Part shown: positions 1-9,090 of the stretch, in pieces
Position numbering within the stretch: position 1 is the first letter of the stretch
Layout: each line of letters starts with the position of its first letter
Assembly: GCA_934247855.1 (NCBI GenBank)
Contig: CAKQKA010000007.1
Span: 1 to 27,103 of the forward strand
Length of the DNA: 27,103 nt
DNA from: an uncultured Clostridia bacterium
GTDB lineage: Bacteria; Bacillota; Clostridia; Christensenellales; Borkfalkiaceae
Direction: 5' to 3'
Notes under the pieces: generated by a model
What the model was told of the DNA's origin: nothing
Database searches by the model: none
What the model saw: only the letters and a program-made list of their open reading frames with translations
Program-made: the position numbers and the translations under genes

Positions 1-696
1 ATTATAAATCTTCCGATAGCGCACAGGGGCTTGCACGGAAACGGCGCCGGCGAAAACACGCGCTCGGCATACGCGCGGGCAATCGAGGCGGGTTATCCTA
101 TAGAGATGGATGTTCAGCTCACAAAAGACGGCGTGCCCGTTTGCTTCCACGACGATAACGCAAAGCGTGTTACGGGTGTGGATAAACTCATATGGGATAT
201 GACGCTCGAAGAAGTGAGAAAACTTAAAGTTTGCTCGACCGACGACGGCGTTATGACTTTTGAAGAGTTTTTGAATTTTGTCAACGGCAGAACGCCGATT
301 CTTGTAGAAATCAAGCAACAGCGCGACGGAAAGCACAGCGGTATCGAAAAAAAGACGGCGGAACTGCTTGATAACTACAAGGGCGAATTTGCGATCCAGT
401 CGTTCGATCCGTTCATTATGCAGCGGGTAAGAAAGTTGCGCCCGCAGTATTTGCGCGGTCAGCTCGGCGGCGCAAGACCTAAATCTTTGTCTTACCCCAA
501 ATACCTTGTCGTAAGAAAACTGCTGCTTAACTGCCTTTCCAAACCCGATTTTATAAATTATGTAATCGAGGAGTTTCCCATAAAAACAAAACTGCCCGTA
601 ATGCGCTGGACGATAAATACCGAAGAACGTAAAAGAACGGCTTATTCCATGGGGCATAATATAGTATTTGAAAATATCGATCCGTCAAAAGATTGA
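1..696 (+). CDS. Glycerophosphodiester phosphodiesterase (GDPD family), 5' end outside the window
   Basis: This frame is open to the left edge, so the true start lies upstream; 231 codons are visible. Members of this family hydrolyse glycerophosphodiesters to glycerol 3-phosphate and an alcohol, using a TIM barrel and a divalent metal. The first visible residues read IAHRGLHG followed by GENTRSAYARAIEAGYPIEM, which is the GDPD signature: the catalytic HRG histidine, the ENT metal ligand and the E-x-D pair. A second motif, DGVPVCFHDD, carries the general acid/base histidine. The C-terminal part has the expected RWTINTEE segment and ends after NIVFENIDPS. No membrane segment is visible in this part, so it is probably cytosolic, but the missing N-terminus could change that. 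Family assignment is secure; the substrate is unknown. A terminator-like hairpin follows. Confidence 0.9.
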   Translation: MINLPIAHRGLHGNGAGENTRSAYARAIEAGYPIEMDVQLTKDGVPVCFHDDNAKRVTGVDKLIWDMTLEEVRKLKVCSTDDGVMTFEEFLNFVNGRTPILVEIKQQRDGKHSGIEKKTAELLDNYKGEFAIQSFDPFIMQRVRKLRPQYLRGQLGGARPKSLSYPKYLVVRKLLLNCLSKPDFINYVIEEFPIKTKLPVMRWTINTEERKRTAYSMGHNIVFENIDPSKD

Positions 697-718
697 TTAA
701 AAATATCGATCGGCTTAA

Positions 719-756
719 AACCGCGCCTGTTTTTATAGCAGCGTGCGGTTATTTTT
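719..756 (+). terminator. Probable rho-independent terminator of the GDPD gene
   Basis: AACCGC at 719-724 pairs with GCGGTT at 745-750 and is followed by a T-rich tail at 751-756. The loop is about 20 bases, longer than ideal. Its place 23 bases after the stop codon supports the call. Confidence 0.6.
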
Positions 757-822
757 TACGGTATAAGTGTTAAAATAGTGTGAGAATTATTATGGTTTTG
801 TGAAAACTCACCATAAAAAGTG

Positions 823-851
823 TAGACAATAGTTAAATTACATGGTATAAT
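823..851 (+). promoter_or_regulatory. Sigma-A type promoter for the lipoprotein gene
   Basis: TAGACA (823-828) and a perfect TATAAT (846-851) are separated by exactly 17 bases. A GTTTT-gtg-AAAAC inverted repeat (795-807) lies just upstream and could be an operator, but this is speculative. A CGGGCGG/CCGTCCG hairpin sits in the leader between the promoter and the start codon. Confidence 0.75.
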
Positions 852-905
852 TACAAAAAAGGCGGGCGGAAAACCGTCCGGCTTATCAAATCAGGGAGGA
901 AGAAA

Positions 906-1940
906 ATGTTTAAAAACGTAATAAAAAAAGTTTGCAGCGTAATGCTTGCGGGCGTAATGCTCGGCGGATTTTTTCAGCTGATCGGCTGTTATCAAACGCA
1001 AAGCGGCAAAAAGAGCGATATTGTAGGCACGTATAAGCTTGAAAAAAAGACGGAAGGACGCGATTCTTCGGGCGAGGCGATAGACCTTATCGCGCGCGAC
1101 GGAATAGTCGAATATCTTGTAATAACCGAGGACGGCAAGGGATTCCGGGTTTACGGCGATAACGAAACCGAAACGGCTTGCAGCGAGCTTCGCGTAAGAT
1201 TTATCGAGGATGAAGACAATCTCGGCTATTACAAATTCATCGAATACAAAGAAAAAGCAATCGATCAGTGGAGAAAACTGGGATTCTACGCAAGCGAAAA
1301 AATACTCAATTTCGGCACGCCGTCCATAAGTTCGGGTTGCGTTCAGATTAAAGAATCCGCCATTGCCTACAAAATGGTTTCAAACGATCAGACGCTTGCA
1401 ACCGTAGAGCGCGAAACGGGCAAAACGTTCAAATATACTCCGTTTGAACTTGTCGGCATGGATGGTATGGTCGGCGCAAATTCACCTTACATTCAGATTG
1501 ATCCCGAAACCGAAGAATTTACGACTATAGATTCCGATTATATTTACTTTGTTCTCGATATTCATACCGACACTTTGACCGCGGACGTTTATTACAGCCT
1601 TAAATCGGACGAAATTCAGCAAAAAGAACTCGGCTTAGCCATGACGTTCTCTATGAGCGAGCCCGATAAATATAACGTTTCATATGTTCTGTTGAATGTC
1701 GGTGAGTATAAATTCAGATATGCATTGAGCGACGGCTTTGTCGGCAGAACGGAACTTATCGTCAAAAAAGGCGAAATAACTTACGTCCTCGCATTCGACA
1801 CATATATAGTCGATATGGACGAGTTTATCAGAAAAGCCGTTGAAGATTATAACGCCTCAAAACCCACGCCGCCCGAAGGCGGAGAGCCCGTCGAAGGCGG
1901 AGAACAAGGCGGCGAAACAGGCGGCGAAACAAACGAATAA
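906..1940 (+). CDS. Hypothetical lipoprotein with acidic Gly-rich tail
   Basis: The product is 344 residues and I do not recognise its family. It begins with a lipoprotein signal peptide: basic residues (K3, K7, K8), a hydrophobic stretch, then lipobox LIGC with the lipidated cysteine at position 28, so it should be anchored to the outer face of the membrane. The N-terminal part (about residues 40-140) contains IVGTYKLEKKTEGRDSSG and a repeated Lys/Glu pattern reminiscent of small beta-barrel lipocalin-like lipoproteins; this is only a pattern impression. The last 25 residues are low complexity (repeated EGGE and GGETGGE), a wall-spacer-like tail. The start is set by AGGGAGGA eight bases upstream. 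It is a single-gene unit with its own promoter (823-851) and terminator (1964-1993). Confidence 0.85.
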   Translation: MFKNVIKKVCSVMLAGVMLGGFFQLIGCYQTQSGKKSDIVGTYKLEKKTEGRDSSGEAIDLIARDGIVEYLVITEDGKGFRVYGDNETETACSELRVRFIEDEDNLGYYKFIEYKEKAIDQWRKLGFYASEKILNFGTPSISSGCVQIKESAIAYKMVSNDQTLATVERETGKTFKYTPFELVGMDGMVGANSPYIQIDPETEEFTTIDSDYIYFVLDIHTDTLTADVYYSLKSDEIQQKELGLAMTFSMSEPDKYNVSYVLLNVGEYKFRYALSDGFVGRTELIVKKGEITYVLAFDTYIVDMDEFIRKAVEDYNASKPTPPEGGEPVEGGEQGGETGGETNE

Positions 1941-1963
1941 TCGAACTGAATCCAAATAAAAAG

Positions 1964-1993
1964 ACGCTTTACCGATAAGGTAAGGCGTTTTTT
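1964..1993 (+). terminator. Strong rho-independent terminator
   Basis: ACGCTTTACC (1964-1973) pairs fully, with one G-T wobble, with GGTAAGGCGT (1979-1988), loop GATAA, then a T tract to 1993. It closes the lipoprotein gene. Confidence 0.93.
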
Positions 1994-2000
1994 AATAACA

Positions 2001-2020
2001 GCCGATAATCGACTTATAGC
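2001..2020 (+). repeat. Dispersed 17-base repeat, copy 1
   Basis: Contains GCCGATAATCGACTTATAG, the same core found at seven other places in the window. It lies directly behind the terminator of the lipoprotein gene. No G-run or T tract follows the core here, unlike copies 2, 5, 7 and 8. Confidence 0.85.
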
Positions 2021-2050
2021 TTTATATATTGGGCTTTTAATAAGATTTTG

Positions 2051-2109
2051 CCGCTAAGTCGGAAAATACGCATAAAAATGCAGATAATCGACTTATAGGC
2101 GGGGTTTTT
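2051..2109 (+). terminator. Terminator-like hairpin whose 3' arm is dispersed repeat copy 2
   Basis: CCGC plus TAAGTCG (2051-2061) pairs with CGACTTA (2089-2095) and, after a bulged TAG, with GCGG (2099-2102); T5 follows at 2105-2109. The 3' arm (2083-2109) is a copy of the dispersed repeat. It lies between the convergent genes ending at 1940 and 2119. Confidence 0.65.
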
Positions 2110-2118
2110 GGTTAAAAA

Positions 2119-3210
2119 CTAAAAAAGCAGTTTAAATTTGAAGCCGCAGGCGGTTTCTTCGTCAAAGGATAAAAGCGACGGTATTTCTATAAGGTCGCGC
2201 CCGAAATATTCGCCCAGCTCGCGCGCGAAAACTTTGTCGTCCACGATATATCTTCCGCGCGGATCCTTTTTTACGGGCGAGTCGTATTCGGCAAACAGTT
2301 CTTTGTTTTTTTCGTAAGCGCACAGTCCTTCGCAAAATTGCGGCGTGCGTTTTTCTTCTTTATACGTTTTTACCGTTAGCAAGCCTTGCGGCGCGCAAGG
2401 GGGATTGTTGTAGCCCGCAAATCCGCCGAGCCGCTGAAAAAACTGCATACCGTTAAACCATATGCGCCTTGCCATATACAGGAAAAATCTGTCGCCCGTT
2501 GTTTTATAAAGCATGGTATAAAAGTTCATCGCAAGCGATGTTGCTGCGGGGTCGGCCGTATCGTTTTCTCTGAAAGAAAGGTTGAAAGAGTAGTCGAGAT
2601 TGCTGTTCATTGCGGCAAATTTTTTGCCCGAGGTAAGTGCCGCACCCAAAAAACTTGCGTCGCAAGAAGAAAGCGAAAGTAGACCTATAGCACCGTTAAA
2701 CGCACTTTCGGTATCCGAAAAACGGTAGTTTTCGTCAATAAAAAAACGCAGATTATCCATAGCGAAAGCAACGGCTCTGTTTTTTTCGTTTTTGTAAAGG
2801 TCGGCTATTGCGGAAATCGCACCGCAGTACGCTTCGGCAAGTTCGGTATCCTCGCCGCGCTCGTTTTCGGTAAAATGAAATCCGTCAATCAGTAAATCGA
2901 AAATCTTGTTTGCCGCTTTTTTTGCATTGTCGTCCGACGAGGTTTTTGCGAACAGGCAAAGCGCTTTAGCGGCGACAGAATAGGCTTTTACCGATTTTGC
3001 GTCGCAGGCGTTAAAAGTTTTTTCGGGGGCGAGCACGGCTTTTTCTATTTGCTCGGAATAAGCCGCGGGCTTGCCGCAAACGGAAAAATATTTGCAAAGC
3101 GCATACAAAAGCCATGCGTCGTAATACAAATCATTTCCGGCGTTTTTGTGCGATTTTGCCACCGAAACTATGTATTCATAGTGTTTATTTGCGTTTTTTT
3201 CGTAATTCAC
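2119..3210 (-). CDS. Hypothetical helical protein, possibly alpha/alpha-barrel
   Basis: The product is 363 residues with no signal peptide or membrane segment, so it is probably cytosolic. Regularly spaced Ala/Leu-rich helices run through most of it. The segment around DRFFLYMARRIWFNGMQFFQ, followed by GGFAGYNNPPCAPQG, is faintly like the helical barrel of GH127-type or other six-hairpin glycosidases (the TGD-x-x-[YF]-L-x-x-A-x-R-x-W pattern). The length and the missing catalytic cysteine cluster make that unsafe, so I call it hypothetical. The start is GTG, chosen because GAGGTGA lies just upstream. It begins 24 bases after the stop of the membrane protein gene at 3235-3807 on the same strand, so the two probably form an operon read from the promoter at 3888-3860. 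Confidence 0.75.
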   Translation of the reverse strand: MNYEKNANKHYEYIVSVAKSHKNAGNDLYYDAWLLYALCKYFSVCGKPAAYSEQIEKAVLAPEKTFNACDAKSVKAYSVAAKALCLFAKTSSDDNAKKAANKIFDLLIDGFHFTENERGEDTELAEAYCGAISAIADLYKNEKNRAVAFAMDNLRFFIDENYRFSDTESAFNGAIGLLSLSSCDASFLGAALTSGKKFAAMNSNLDYSFNLSFRENDTADPAATSLAMNFYTMLYKTTGDRFFLYMARRIWFNGMQFFQRLGGFAGYNNPPCAPQGLLTVKTYKEEKRTPQFCEGLCAYEKNKELFAEYDSPVKKDPRGRYIVDDKVFARELGEYFGRDLIEIPSLLSFDEETACGFKFKLLF

Positions 3211-3234
3211 GTTATCACCTCGCCGCTTGTTTTT

Positions 3235-3807
3235 TCAGTACGCCTTTTTTTCGGCGTTTTTATGTTCTGTTTTTCTGCAAATTTTCTCCGCAATCGTATT
3301 CATAAGCGGAAATGCTACTTCGAGTATAAGTTCAAGACCTAAAAGTATTATGTGCGTGTGCGCTGTTTTTTCGGTCGGCGAAAGCAGCATTACGAGCGAC
3401 AAAATGATCACGATCGCAGATTCGACGCAGTGAATATAATGAAAGACTTTTGTAAATTTCGGCGGGTTTTTATGAAAATTATCGTGCAGACATTCTTTGA
3501 TCTCTTCGGTTTCTCTCAGGATCGACCATATCGCCCAGATTACACACACTTTTTCAAGATTACTATTATCCGTAAACAGTAAGACGATTGCAAGAAGAAT
3601 AAGGATAAGTCCCTCGAACAACTCGTTATCCTCGTGCAGAACGGTTTTTTTAAAAATCGAAACGATGATCGTTTCTATCGCGTAAACGGTCATTACCGCG
3701 CCGACGAGTATAACCACATACTCCATAACCTGCTCGCTGAATGCCATAATCAGGCACCCCGCGATTAAATACACTGTAAGTTTAATAGTTTTCCAAGCGT
3801 TTTTCAT
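3235..3807 (-). CDS. Multi-pass membrane protein, DUF308/HdeD-like
   Basis: I place the start at the ATG giving MKNAWKTIKL (190 residues). It lies 12 bases after GAGGT and is preceded by a good minus-strand promoter; the frame stays open further upstream, but that region holds the promoter and is implausible protein. A GTG three codons earlier is an alternative start. Four to five hydrophobic segments are visible: LTVYLIAGCLIMAF, YVVILVGAVMTVYAIETIIV, LILILLAIVLLF, VESAIVIILSLVMLL and IILLGLELILEVAFPL. The pattern of short repeated helices with a charged cytosolic loop (ILRETEEIKECLHDNF) resembles DUF308 proteins, whose function is mostly unknown. The tail is strongly basic. First gene of a minus-strand pair with the gene ending at 2119. 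Confidence 0.72.
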   Translation of the reverse strand: MKNAWKTIKLTVYLIAGCLIMAFSEQVMEYVVILVGAVMTVYAIETIIVSIFKKTVLHEDNELFEGLILILLAIVLLFTDNSNLEKVCVIWAIWSILRETEEIKECLHDNFHKNPPKFTKVFHYIHCVESAIVIILSLVMLLSPTEKTAHTHIILLGLELILEVAFPLMNTIAEKICRKTEHKNAEKKAY

Positions 3808-3859
3808 AAGTAGCACATTACCTCGGCTCATGCCCGATATGCAGGCAAGCAATATAAAG

Positions 3860-3888
3860 ATTATATCACACGGCGCGGGCGTGCGCAA
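3860..3888 (-). promoter_or_regulatory. Extended -10 promoter for the 3807-2119 minus-strand pair
   Basis: Read on the minus strand: TTGCGC (3888-3883), 17 bases, then TGATATAAT with a perfect TATAAT (3865-3860) and an extended TG. It lies 53 bases before the chosen ATG. Confidence 0.7.
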
Positions 3889-3989
3889 CCTAAAAACCGT
3901 CTCGGAACAAAAAATGCAAGGGCAGGCAAGCCGTTTGAACAAATGTTTGAAAATCATAAAAGTAAATCGGCTATTTTTTAAAAAAACGT

Positions 3990-4019
3990 TTGCGTGCGCG
4001 CGAGTAATCATGTTATAAT
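3990..4019 (+). promoter_or_regulatory. Probable promoter of the ftsK operon
   Basis: Perfect TATAAT at 4014-4019. The -35 is weak (TTGCGT, 3990-3995, 18-base spacing). It lies 43 bases before the ATG and is divergent from the minus-strand promoter at 3860-3888. Confidence 0.6.
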
Positions 4020-4062
4020 GAGTCTATAAGAAAATTCACTTGCTGCGTGTGGCGGAGGTATT

Positions 4063-7000
4063 ATGGCAGACAAAAAGAAGAAAACAAAAGCAAAGTCATA
4101 TTTATCCGTGGAGTTGTTCGCAATGGCGTTCGCTCTGCTTAGCGCGCTGTCTTTTATATGCCTTGTTACCGGCGACGCATTGTTCGGTGACCTTGGTCTT
4201 GTCGTGCGCAAATTTTTCCTCGGTGTGGCGGGATACATGTCTTTTCCGCTTTTAATCGGGGGTATATATCTCGGCGTTAAGGGCGTAATCGGTTTTAAAG
4301 CAAAAAGATCTGTCAGGGCGGTAGCTATTTACGCTCTTTTATATGTATTTTTCATTGTCACCATACTTCAGACCGCGATGACGCAAATGGCGTCGATCGA
4401 GTTTTCGGAGTATTTGTCGCAATGTTATCAGAGCGGCGTCGGCTTTGCTTCGGCAACGCCGGGCGGCGTGCTTTTCGCTTTGCCCGCATACCCTCTGCAT
4501 ATGGTGCTAAGCAATATCGGCGTATATATAACCTGCGCGCTTGCGCTCGTGCTGCTCACCGTGTTTCTTTTCAGAACGCCTATCTCGAATATGTTTGCAA
4601 ATTCCGGTAAGGCAAGGGCTGAACGCAAAACGGCAAACGCCGAAAAAATCGCAAAAACGGCACAAAAAACTCCCGTCGAACCCGCAACCGAAACCGCAGC
4701 GGCGGACGGCGGCGTTTCTACCGACGCTCCGACCATGCCTTCGCGTTCGGCGTTCGGCATAAACGGCGATTTTAAGTTGAAGAGCGAGAAAGAAAAACAG
4801 GATAAAGAAAAAGAATACAGTTTAAAATTACTTTTCGGCGACGGTTCGTCCAAAAACGGCGGTCGCAGTTCTTATGCCGACAGTTACGACGAAGATTTTG
4901 CCGAGAAAGTGGATTATATCCGCAGACCGTACGAAATGCGCGGTATCAAGGTTGAATCCCCTATGGGCGATACCGCGAGGCGCGTGCCTTACGAACCTGA
5001 AGACGACGGAATCGATATGAACGTTTCCGCACCCGACAGTAACGTTTACGTTATAAGGAACGAGGGTGGAAGAAGCGGCGGCAGAATAGACGCTTTCGAC
5101 GAAGCAAGCGGACGGCGCGGCGGTTCGGATACATCAGGAACCGACGACTACAATCGCGACAGGTTCACAAGGCCCGAGCGGCACGCGGCTCAATACGGGC
5201 GTGACGAACATATGGACGAAAACTATTCGCCCTCTTACGATTCGGATACCGAAAACGGCATTGACGACGCTTCGGATTACGGGCGTTCCGCTCCTCGCGG
5301 CGATTATTCCCGCGGCGGCAGAGATAATTACGGCAGGAATGATTACGGCGGGCGCGAGCGTTCGTCCGTATATGAAGAACGTGAAGAAAACGGCGATGTG
5401 CCGCGCGGCGGCGTTCGCTGCGGTTCCGATCGCGGTTGCAACGAAACGGACGGCGAAACCGAAAGACGTTCGTCTCGTTCGGCTTCCGCGCAGGAAAGAA
5501 GAACCGCGACGAGTTCTTATCCGTTCGATTACGATGAAGAGGAAGAGGGTAATACGCCTAACGCGGCTGTATTGCGCAAACTGAACAATACGTCAGGAAG
5601 AACGTACGATCATCGCCATGGCGACGATCCGACCGATAAAGAAAACCTTTCGGCTTCAGAAACCGAAATCCGTTCGGCTCGCGCGGGTGATTACGACGGC
5701 GTGGAACGAGGCGAAGAACGCTATCGTCGCAACCCTGCCGCCTATTCGGGTGATGCAACGCATGCCGAAACTCCGACCGAAAGCTCTTCATACGCTCGTC
5801 CTACCGATGACGGCGTAAGACGTCCGTACGGCGAAGGCGCCGGCACGGCGGAAAACGACGGCGCATACGATGCGGGCGGTTCGGCGAGGGGCGAGAGCAT
5901 GTCAACCGCAACTTCGGCTGCAAAAACCGCCGAAAGCATGGCTGCAAATCAGACAACCGCCGCGCCGAGAACGGGCACGCAGACATCTATGCACGCCGAC
6001 GAGGAAAAGGACAACCCCATCGATAACATTCCCAAGAGTTACAGGTTTAATTACCCGCCGCTCAATTTGCTCAAAGACTACAAGCCCGATATGGCGTTGC
6101 AGGCAAAAATAACCAAAGAGCAGAACGCGCGTAAAGAAACCATTCTGCAGATACTTAACAATCCCGATATCGAAGCCCGCATTTGCGGAATAAAAGTCGG
6201 TCCCTCGCTTACACGGTTCGAAATTCAGATTCCGCCCCGTATTCAAATGCGTAAGGTAATGGAAAAATACGACGATCTCAATCTGTGGATGGAAGCGAAA
6301 AGCAGAATAAGAATCATTGCTCCTATCCCGGGTACGTCGCGAATCGGTCTCGAAGTGCCTAACTCGGAACTTTCGCCCGTAGGGTTAAAGGAGATAATGT
6401 CGTCAAGCGAGTTTAAAAACGCAAAGAAAAATTCGATTTCGTTCGCACTCGGCAAAGATATGGTCGGCAATCCTTTGGTTACCGATATAGCAAAAATGCC
6501 GCATTTGCTTGTCGCAGGTGCAACGGGTACAGGTAAGAGCGTGTTCCTTAACACGTTGCTCGTAAGCCTTATATATAAATACTCGCCCGAAGATCTGCGT
6601 ATAGTGCTGGTCGATCCGAAATTAGTCGAGTTCTCCGTTTACCGCGGAATACCCGAATTGCTTTTCGGCGAGATTTTTACCGAGGAGAAAGATGCTAGCG
6701 CCATGCTCGACTGGATGGTCGGCGAGATGGAGCGCCGTTACCTCAAATTCCGCGATGCAATGGTGCGTGATATAAACGAATACAACGATTACATCGCACA
6801 GGTCAAGGGTAAGAAGATGTTCAGAATTCTTATCATAATCGACGAGTTTGCGGATCTTATGGCAGTCAGCGATAAAAAGCATATGGACGTAGCTATCGGC
6901 AGGCTTGCGGCCAAAGCTCGTTCGGCGGGTATTCATATTATTCTTGCTACTCAAAGACCTACCACAGATATAGTAGACGGTTCGATCAAGACAAACTTCC

Positions 7001-7560
7001 CGTCGCGTATCGTATTCAAAATGTCCAGCCAGACCGACGCAATGGTCGTAATGGGCGAAGCCGGTGCGGAGAAATTGCTTGGCGACGGCGATATGTTCTA
7101 CAAAGTCGGCAAGATGACCAATATCGAACGTGCCCAAGGCTCGTTCATCAACGCCGAAGAGGTTAACAACGTCTGTAAGTACGTAAGGGAAAACAATAAG
7201 AACTACTACGACGAATGCGCTTTGGAAGAGATTAAAAAACTCGGTGAAGAAAGCGAAGCCGAAATTGACGCCGACGATGTCGATACGTCGTGCGCGGCTT
7301 CGGGCGAGTGTGCCAGACCGATTCGTCCTACAACCGTTGAAGACAGTTACATCAAAGAGGCGATGCGTATAGCCATTCAGGGCAATAACGTCAGCATATC
7401 GCTGTTGCAAAGACGGCTCGGCGTGGGTTATCCCAAAGCGGGCAAGATTATAGACGCGCTTGAGGCAAAAGGTTATATTTCTTCCGTCGGCGATAACAAC
7501 AAGCGCAGAATTCTTATGAACGCCGAGCAGTTCGAAGAAATTTTCGGTGAACCGCTGTAA
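4063..7560 (+). CDS. ftsK: DNA translocase FtsK/SpoIIIE
   Basis: A 1165-residue membrane-anchored, hexameric, ATP-driven DNA pump that clears chromosomes through the division or sporulation septum. About four membrane segments lie in residues 15-172. A very long low-complexity linker follows (about 175-640), rich in Asp, Glu, Arg, Gly, Tyr and Ser. The motor starts near DNIPKSYRFNYPPLNLL. Walker A is GATGTGKS (ending at residue 826), Walker B is IIIDEFAD (924-931), and ATQRPTTDIVDG follows. The C-terminal gamma winged helix (about 1085-1165) reads VSISLLQRRLGVGYPKAGKI and is the DNA-reading domain that recognises polar guide sequences. Start supported by GGAGG ten bases upstream. The linker is several hundred residues longer than in Bacillus SpoIIIE. 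Whether it serves division, sporulation or both cannot be told from sequence. Confidence 0.96.
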   Translation: MADKKKKTKAKSYLSVELFAMAFALLSALSFICLVTGDALFGDLGLVVRKFFLGVAGYMSFPLLIGGIYLGVKGVIGFKAKRSVRAVAIYALLYVFFIVTILQTAMTQMASIEFSEYLSQCYQSGVGFASATPGGVLFALPAYPLHMVLSNIGVYITCALALVLLTVFLFRTPISNMFANSGKARAERKTANAEKIAKTAQKTPVEPATETAAADGGVSTDAPTMPSRSAFGINGDFKLKSEKEKQDKEKEYSLKLLFGDGSSKNGGRSSYADSYDEDFAEKVDYIRRPYEMRGIKVESPMGDTARRVPYEPEDDGIDMNVSAPDSNVYVIRNEGGRSGGRIDAFDEASGRRGGSDTSGTDDYNRDRFTRPERHAAQYGRDEHMDENYSPSYDSDTENGIDDASDYGRSAPRGDYSRGGRDNYGRNDYGGRERSSVYEEREENGDVPRGGVRCGSDRGCNETDGETERRSSRSASAQERRTATSSYPFDYDEEEEGNTPNAAVLRKLNNTSGRTYDHRHGDDPTDKENLSASETEIRSARAGDYDGVERGEERYRRNPAAYSGDATHAETPTESSSYARPTDDGVRRPYGEGAGTAENDGAYDAGGSARGESMSTATSAAKTAESMAANQTTAAPRTGTQTSMHADEEKDNPIDNIPKSYRFNYPPLNLLKDYKPDMALQAKITKEQNARKETILQILNNPDIEARICGIKVGPSLTRFEIQIPPRIQMRKVMEKYDDLNLWMEAKSRIRIIAPIPGTSRIGLEVPNSELSPVGLKEIMSSSEFKNAKKNSISFALGKDMVGNPLVTDIAKMPHLLVAGATGTGKSVFLNTLLVSLIYKYSPEDLRIVLVDPKLVEFSVYRGIPELLFGEIFTEEKDASAMLDWMVGEMERRYLKFRDAMVRDINEYNDYIAQVKGKKMFRILIIIDEFADLMAVSDKKHMDVAIGRLAAKARSAGIHIILATQRPTTDIVDGSIKTNFPSRIVFKMSSQTDAMVVMGEAGAEKLLGDGDMFYKVGKMTNIERAQGSFINAEEVNNVCKYVRENNKNYYDECALEEIKKLGEESEAEIDADDVDTSCAASGECARPIRPTTVEDSYIKEAMRIAIQGNNVSISLLQRRLGVGYPKAGKIIDALEAKGYISSVGDNNKRRILMNAEQFEEIFGEPL

Positions 7561-7675
7561 ATTTTTACGGGCGGTTTCCGCAAAAGAACATTTTAACGCC
7601 GCAAGGCGGGCGAAAGCGGCTTGTCGTACGTCATCTATGTAAAAGACAAAAAGCCGTAGAGGCAATACTTTTATT

Positions 7676-9004
7676 ATGGCAAAAGAAAAAAAATATTTGG
7701 GAATAATTTCGCTGGGGTGCGATAAAAACCGCGTGGACAGCGAAAAACTGCTTGCGCTTATCAAGGACGATTATATAATAACGTCCGACATAGCTGAAGC
7801 GCAGATAATTGTGGTCAACTCGTGCGCGTTCCTCGAAAGCTCCCGCAAAGAGGCGATCGACACGGTTATGGAATGTAACGCCTACCGTACGGAAGGTAAA
7901 CTCGAAAAGCTGATTATGTCCGGCTGCATGCCGCAGCGTTTTATAGGCGAGCTGTTCGACGCTCTTACCGAGGTGGACGGATTTATCGGTACTTTCGATT
8001 ACGATTTGTTCAACGAAACCGTAAACGAGTGTTACAAGGGCAAGCGCGTGAACAACGTGGGCAAGGGCATTATGAAAGCCGCGGCAAAGCGTTTTCTTAC
8101 CACGCCCGCGCATTACGCTTACTTAAAAATCGCCGACGGTTGCAACAACAAATGCGCGTATTGCTTAATACCGTCCATTCGCGGAAAATATAAATCCGAG
8201 CCTATGGATGAACTCGTTGCCGAAACGGAAAATCTCGGCGATATCGCGGAACTTATTCTCGTCGCGCAGGACGTAACGCGTTACGGAATCGATTTATACA
8301 AGAAAAAATCGCTTGTCGAGCTTATTCGTCGGCTTACCGCACTTGAAAATGTCGGTTCGGTAAGACTGCTTTATTGCTACCCCGATATGATCGACGACGA
8401 ACTCATCGACGAACTTGCGAATAATCAAAAGCTTGTAAAATATCTCGATATTCCTTTGCAGCATGCGTCCTCGTCCGTGCTTAAGGCTATGAACAGGCGC
8501 GGTGACGGCGAAAAATATCTCGAACTTGTCGAAAAACTCAAATCGCGCGTGCCGGACATTGCGCTCCGCACGACTTTCATTGCGGGATTCCCCGGTGAAA
8601 CCGAGCAGGACGTGGAAATACTTGCCGACTTTTTAAAGAAAGCCAAGTTTTTCAACGCAGGCTTTTTCGCTTACTCTCGCGAACCCGAAACGCCGGCGTA
8701 TTCAATGGACGGGCAGATACCGCAAAAGGTCAAAAAAGCGCGCGTGAAATATCTGTACTCCGTGCAAAAAGAGATATCGAAAAGCAATCTTGCGCGGTTT
8801 AAGGGAAAAACCGTTCGCGTGCTTTGCGACGGAATCGATTACGATAAACAGTGCTTTGTGGGCAGAGCATATTTTCAATCGCCCGATATCGACGGAAAAG
8901 TATATTTTACCGCCTCGCCCGACGTGCTTGTACGTCAGGGCGAATATTACGACGTAAAAATTACGCATACCGGCGCGTACGATCTGCGCGGGCAGGTTAA
9001 GTAA
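7676..9004 (+). CDS. rimO: Ribosomal protein S12 methylthiotransferase RimO
   Basis: A 442-residue radical-SAM enzyme that adds a methylthio group to the conserved aspartate of ribosomal protein S12, using two iron-sulfur clusters. The N-terminal UPF0004 domain carries the three ligands of the auxiliary cluster: C15 (SLGC), C50 (NSC) and C84 (SGC). The radical-SAM cluster motif CNNKCAYC gives C156, C160 and C163, followed by PSIRGKYKS. A C-terminal TRAM domain runs from about residue 375 to the end. DKNRVDSE and the IRGKYKS context favour RimO over the tRNA enzyme MiaB. An AGAGG lies 13 bases before the ATG, rather far. The gap to ftsK is 115 bases without a clear terminator, so transcription may continue from ftsK. 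Confidence 0.96.
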   Translation: MAKEKKYLGIISLGCDKNRVDSEKLLALIKDDYIITSDIAEAQIIVVNSCAFLESSRKEAIDTVMECNAYRTEGKLEKLIMSGCMPQRFIGELFDALTEVDGFIGTFDYDLFNETVNECYKGKRVNNVGKGIMKAAAKRFLTTPAHYAYLKIADGCNNKCAYCLIPSIRGKYKSEPMDELVAETENLGDIAELILVAQDVTRYGIDLYKKKSLVELIRRLTALENVGSVRLLYCYPDMIDDELIDELANNQKLVKYLDIPLQHASSSVLKAMNRRGDGEKYLELVEKLKSRVPDIALRTTFIAGFPGETEQDVEILADFLKKAKFFNAGFFAYSREPETPAYSMDGQIPQKVKKARVKYLYSVQKEISKSNLARFKGKTVRVLCDGIDYDKQCFVGRAYFQSPDIDGKVYFTASPDVLVRQGEYYDVKITHTGAYDLRGQVK

Positions 9005-9090
9005 AACGATGCGTTTAATATAGCGATTTGTTGAATGAATCGCCCTGCGTGTAAAATTGAATAAGTGTAACAATAAAAAGAGGCAAGATT

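Noticed and set aside
3808..4011. 68-codon N-terminal extension of the membrane protein gene at 3235
   Set aside because: It overlaps the minus-strand promoter and reads as random residues; the internal ATG begins a plausible membrane protein.
6622..7764. 380-codon open frame on the minus strand
   Set aside because: It is entirely antisense to the conserved FtsK motor and the start of rimO, and has no family-like motifs.
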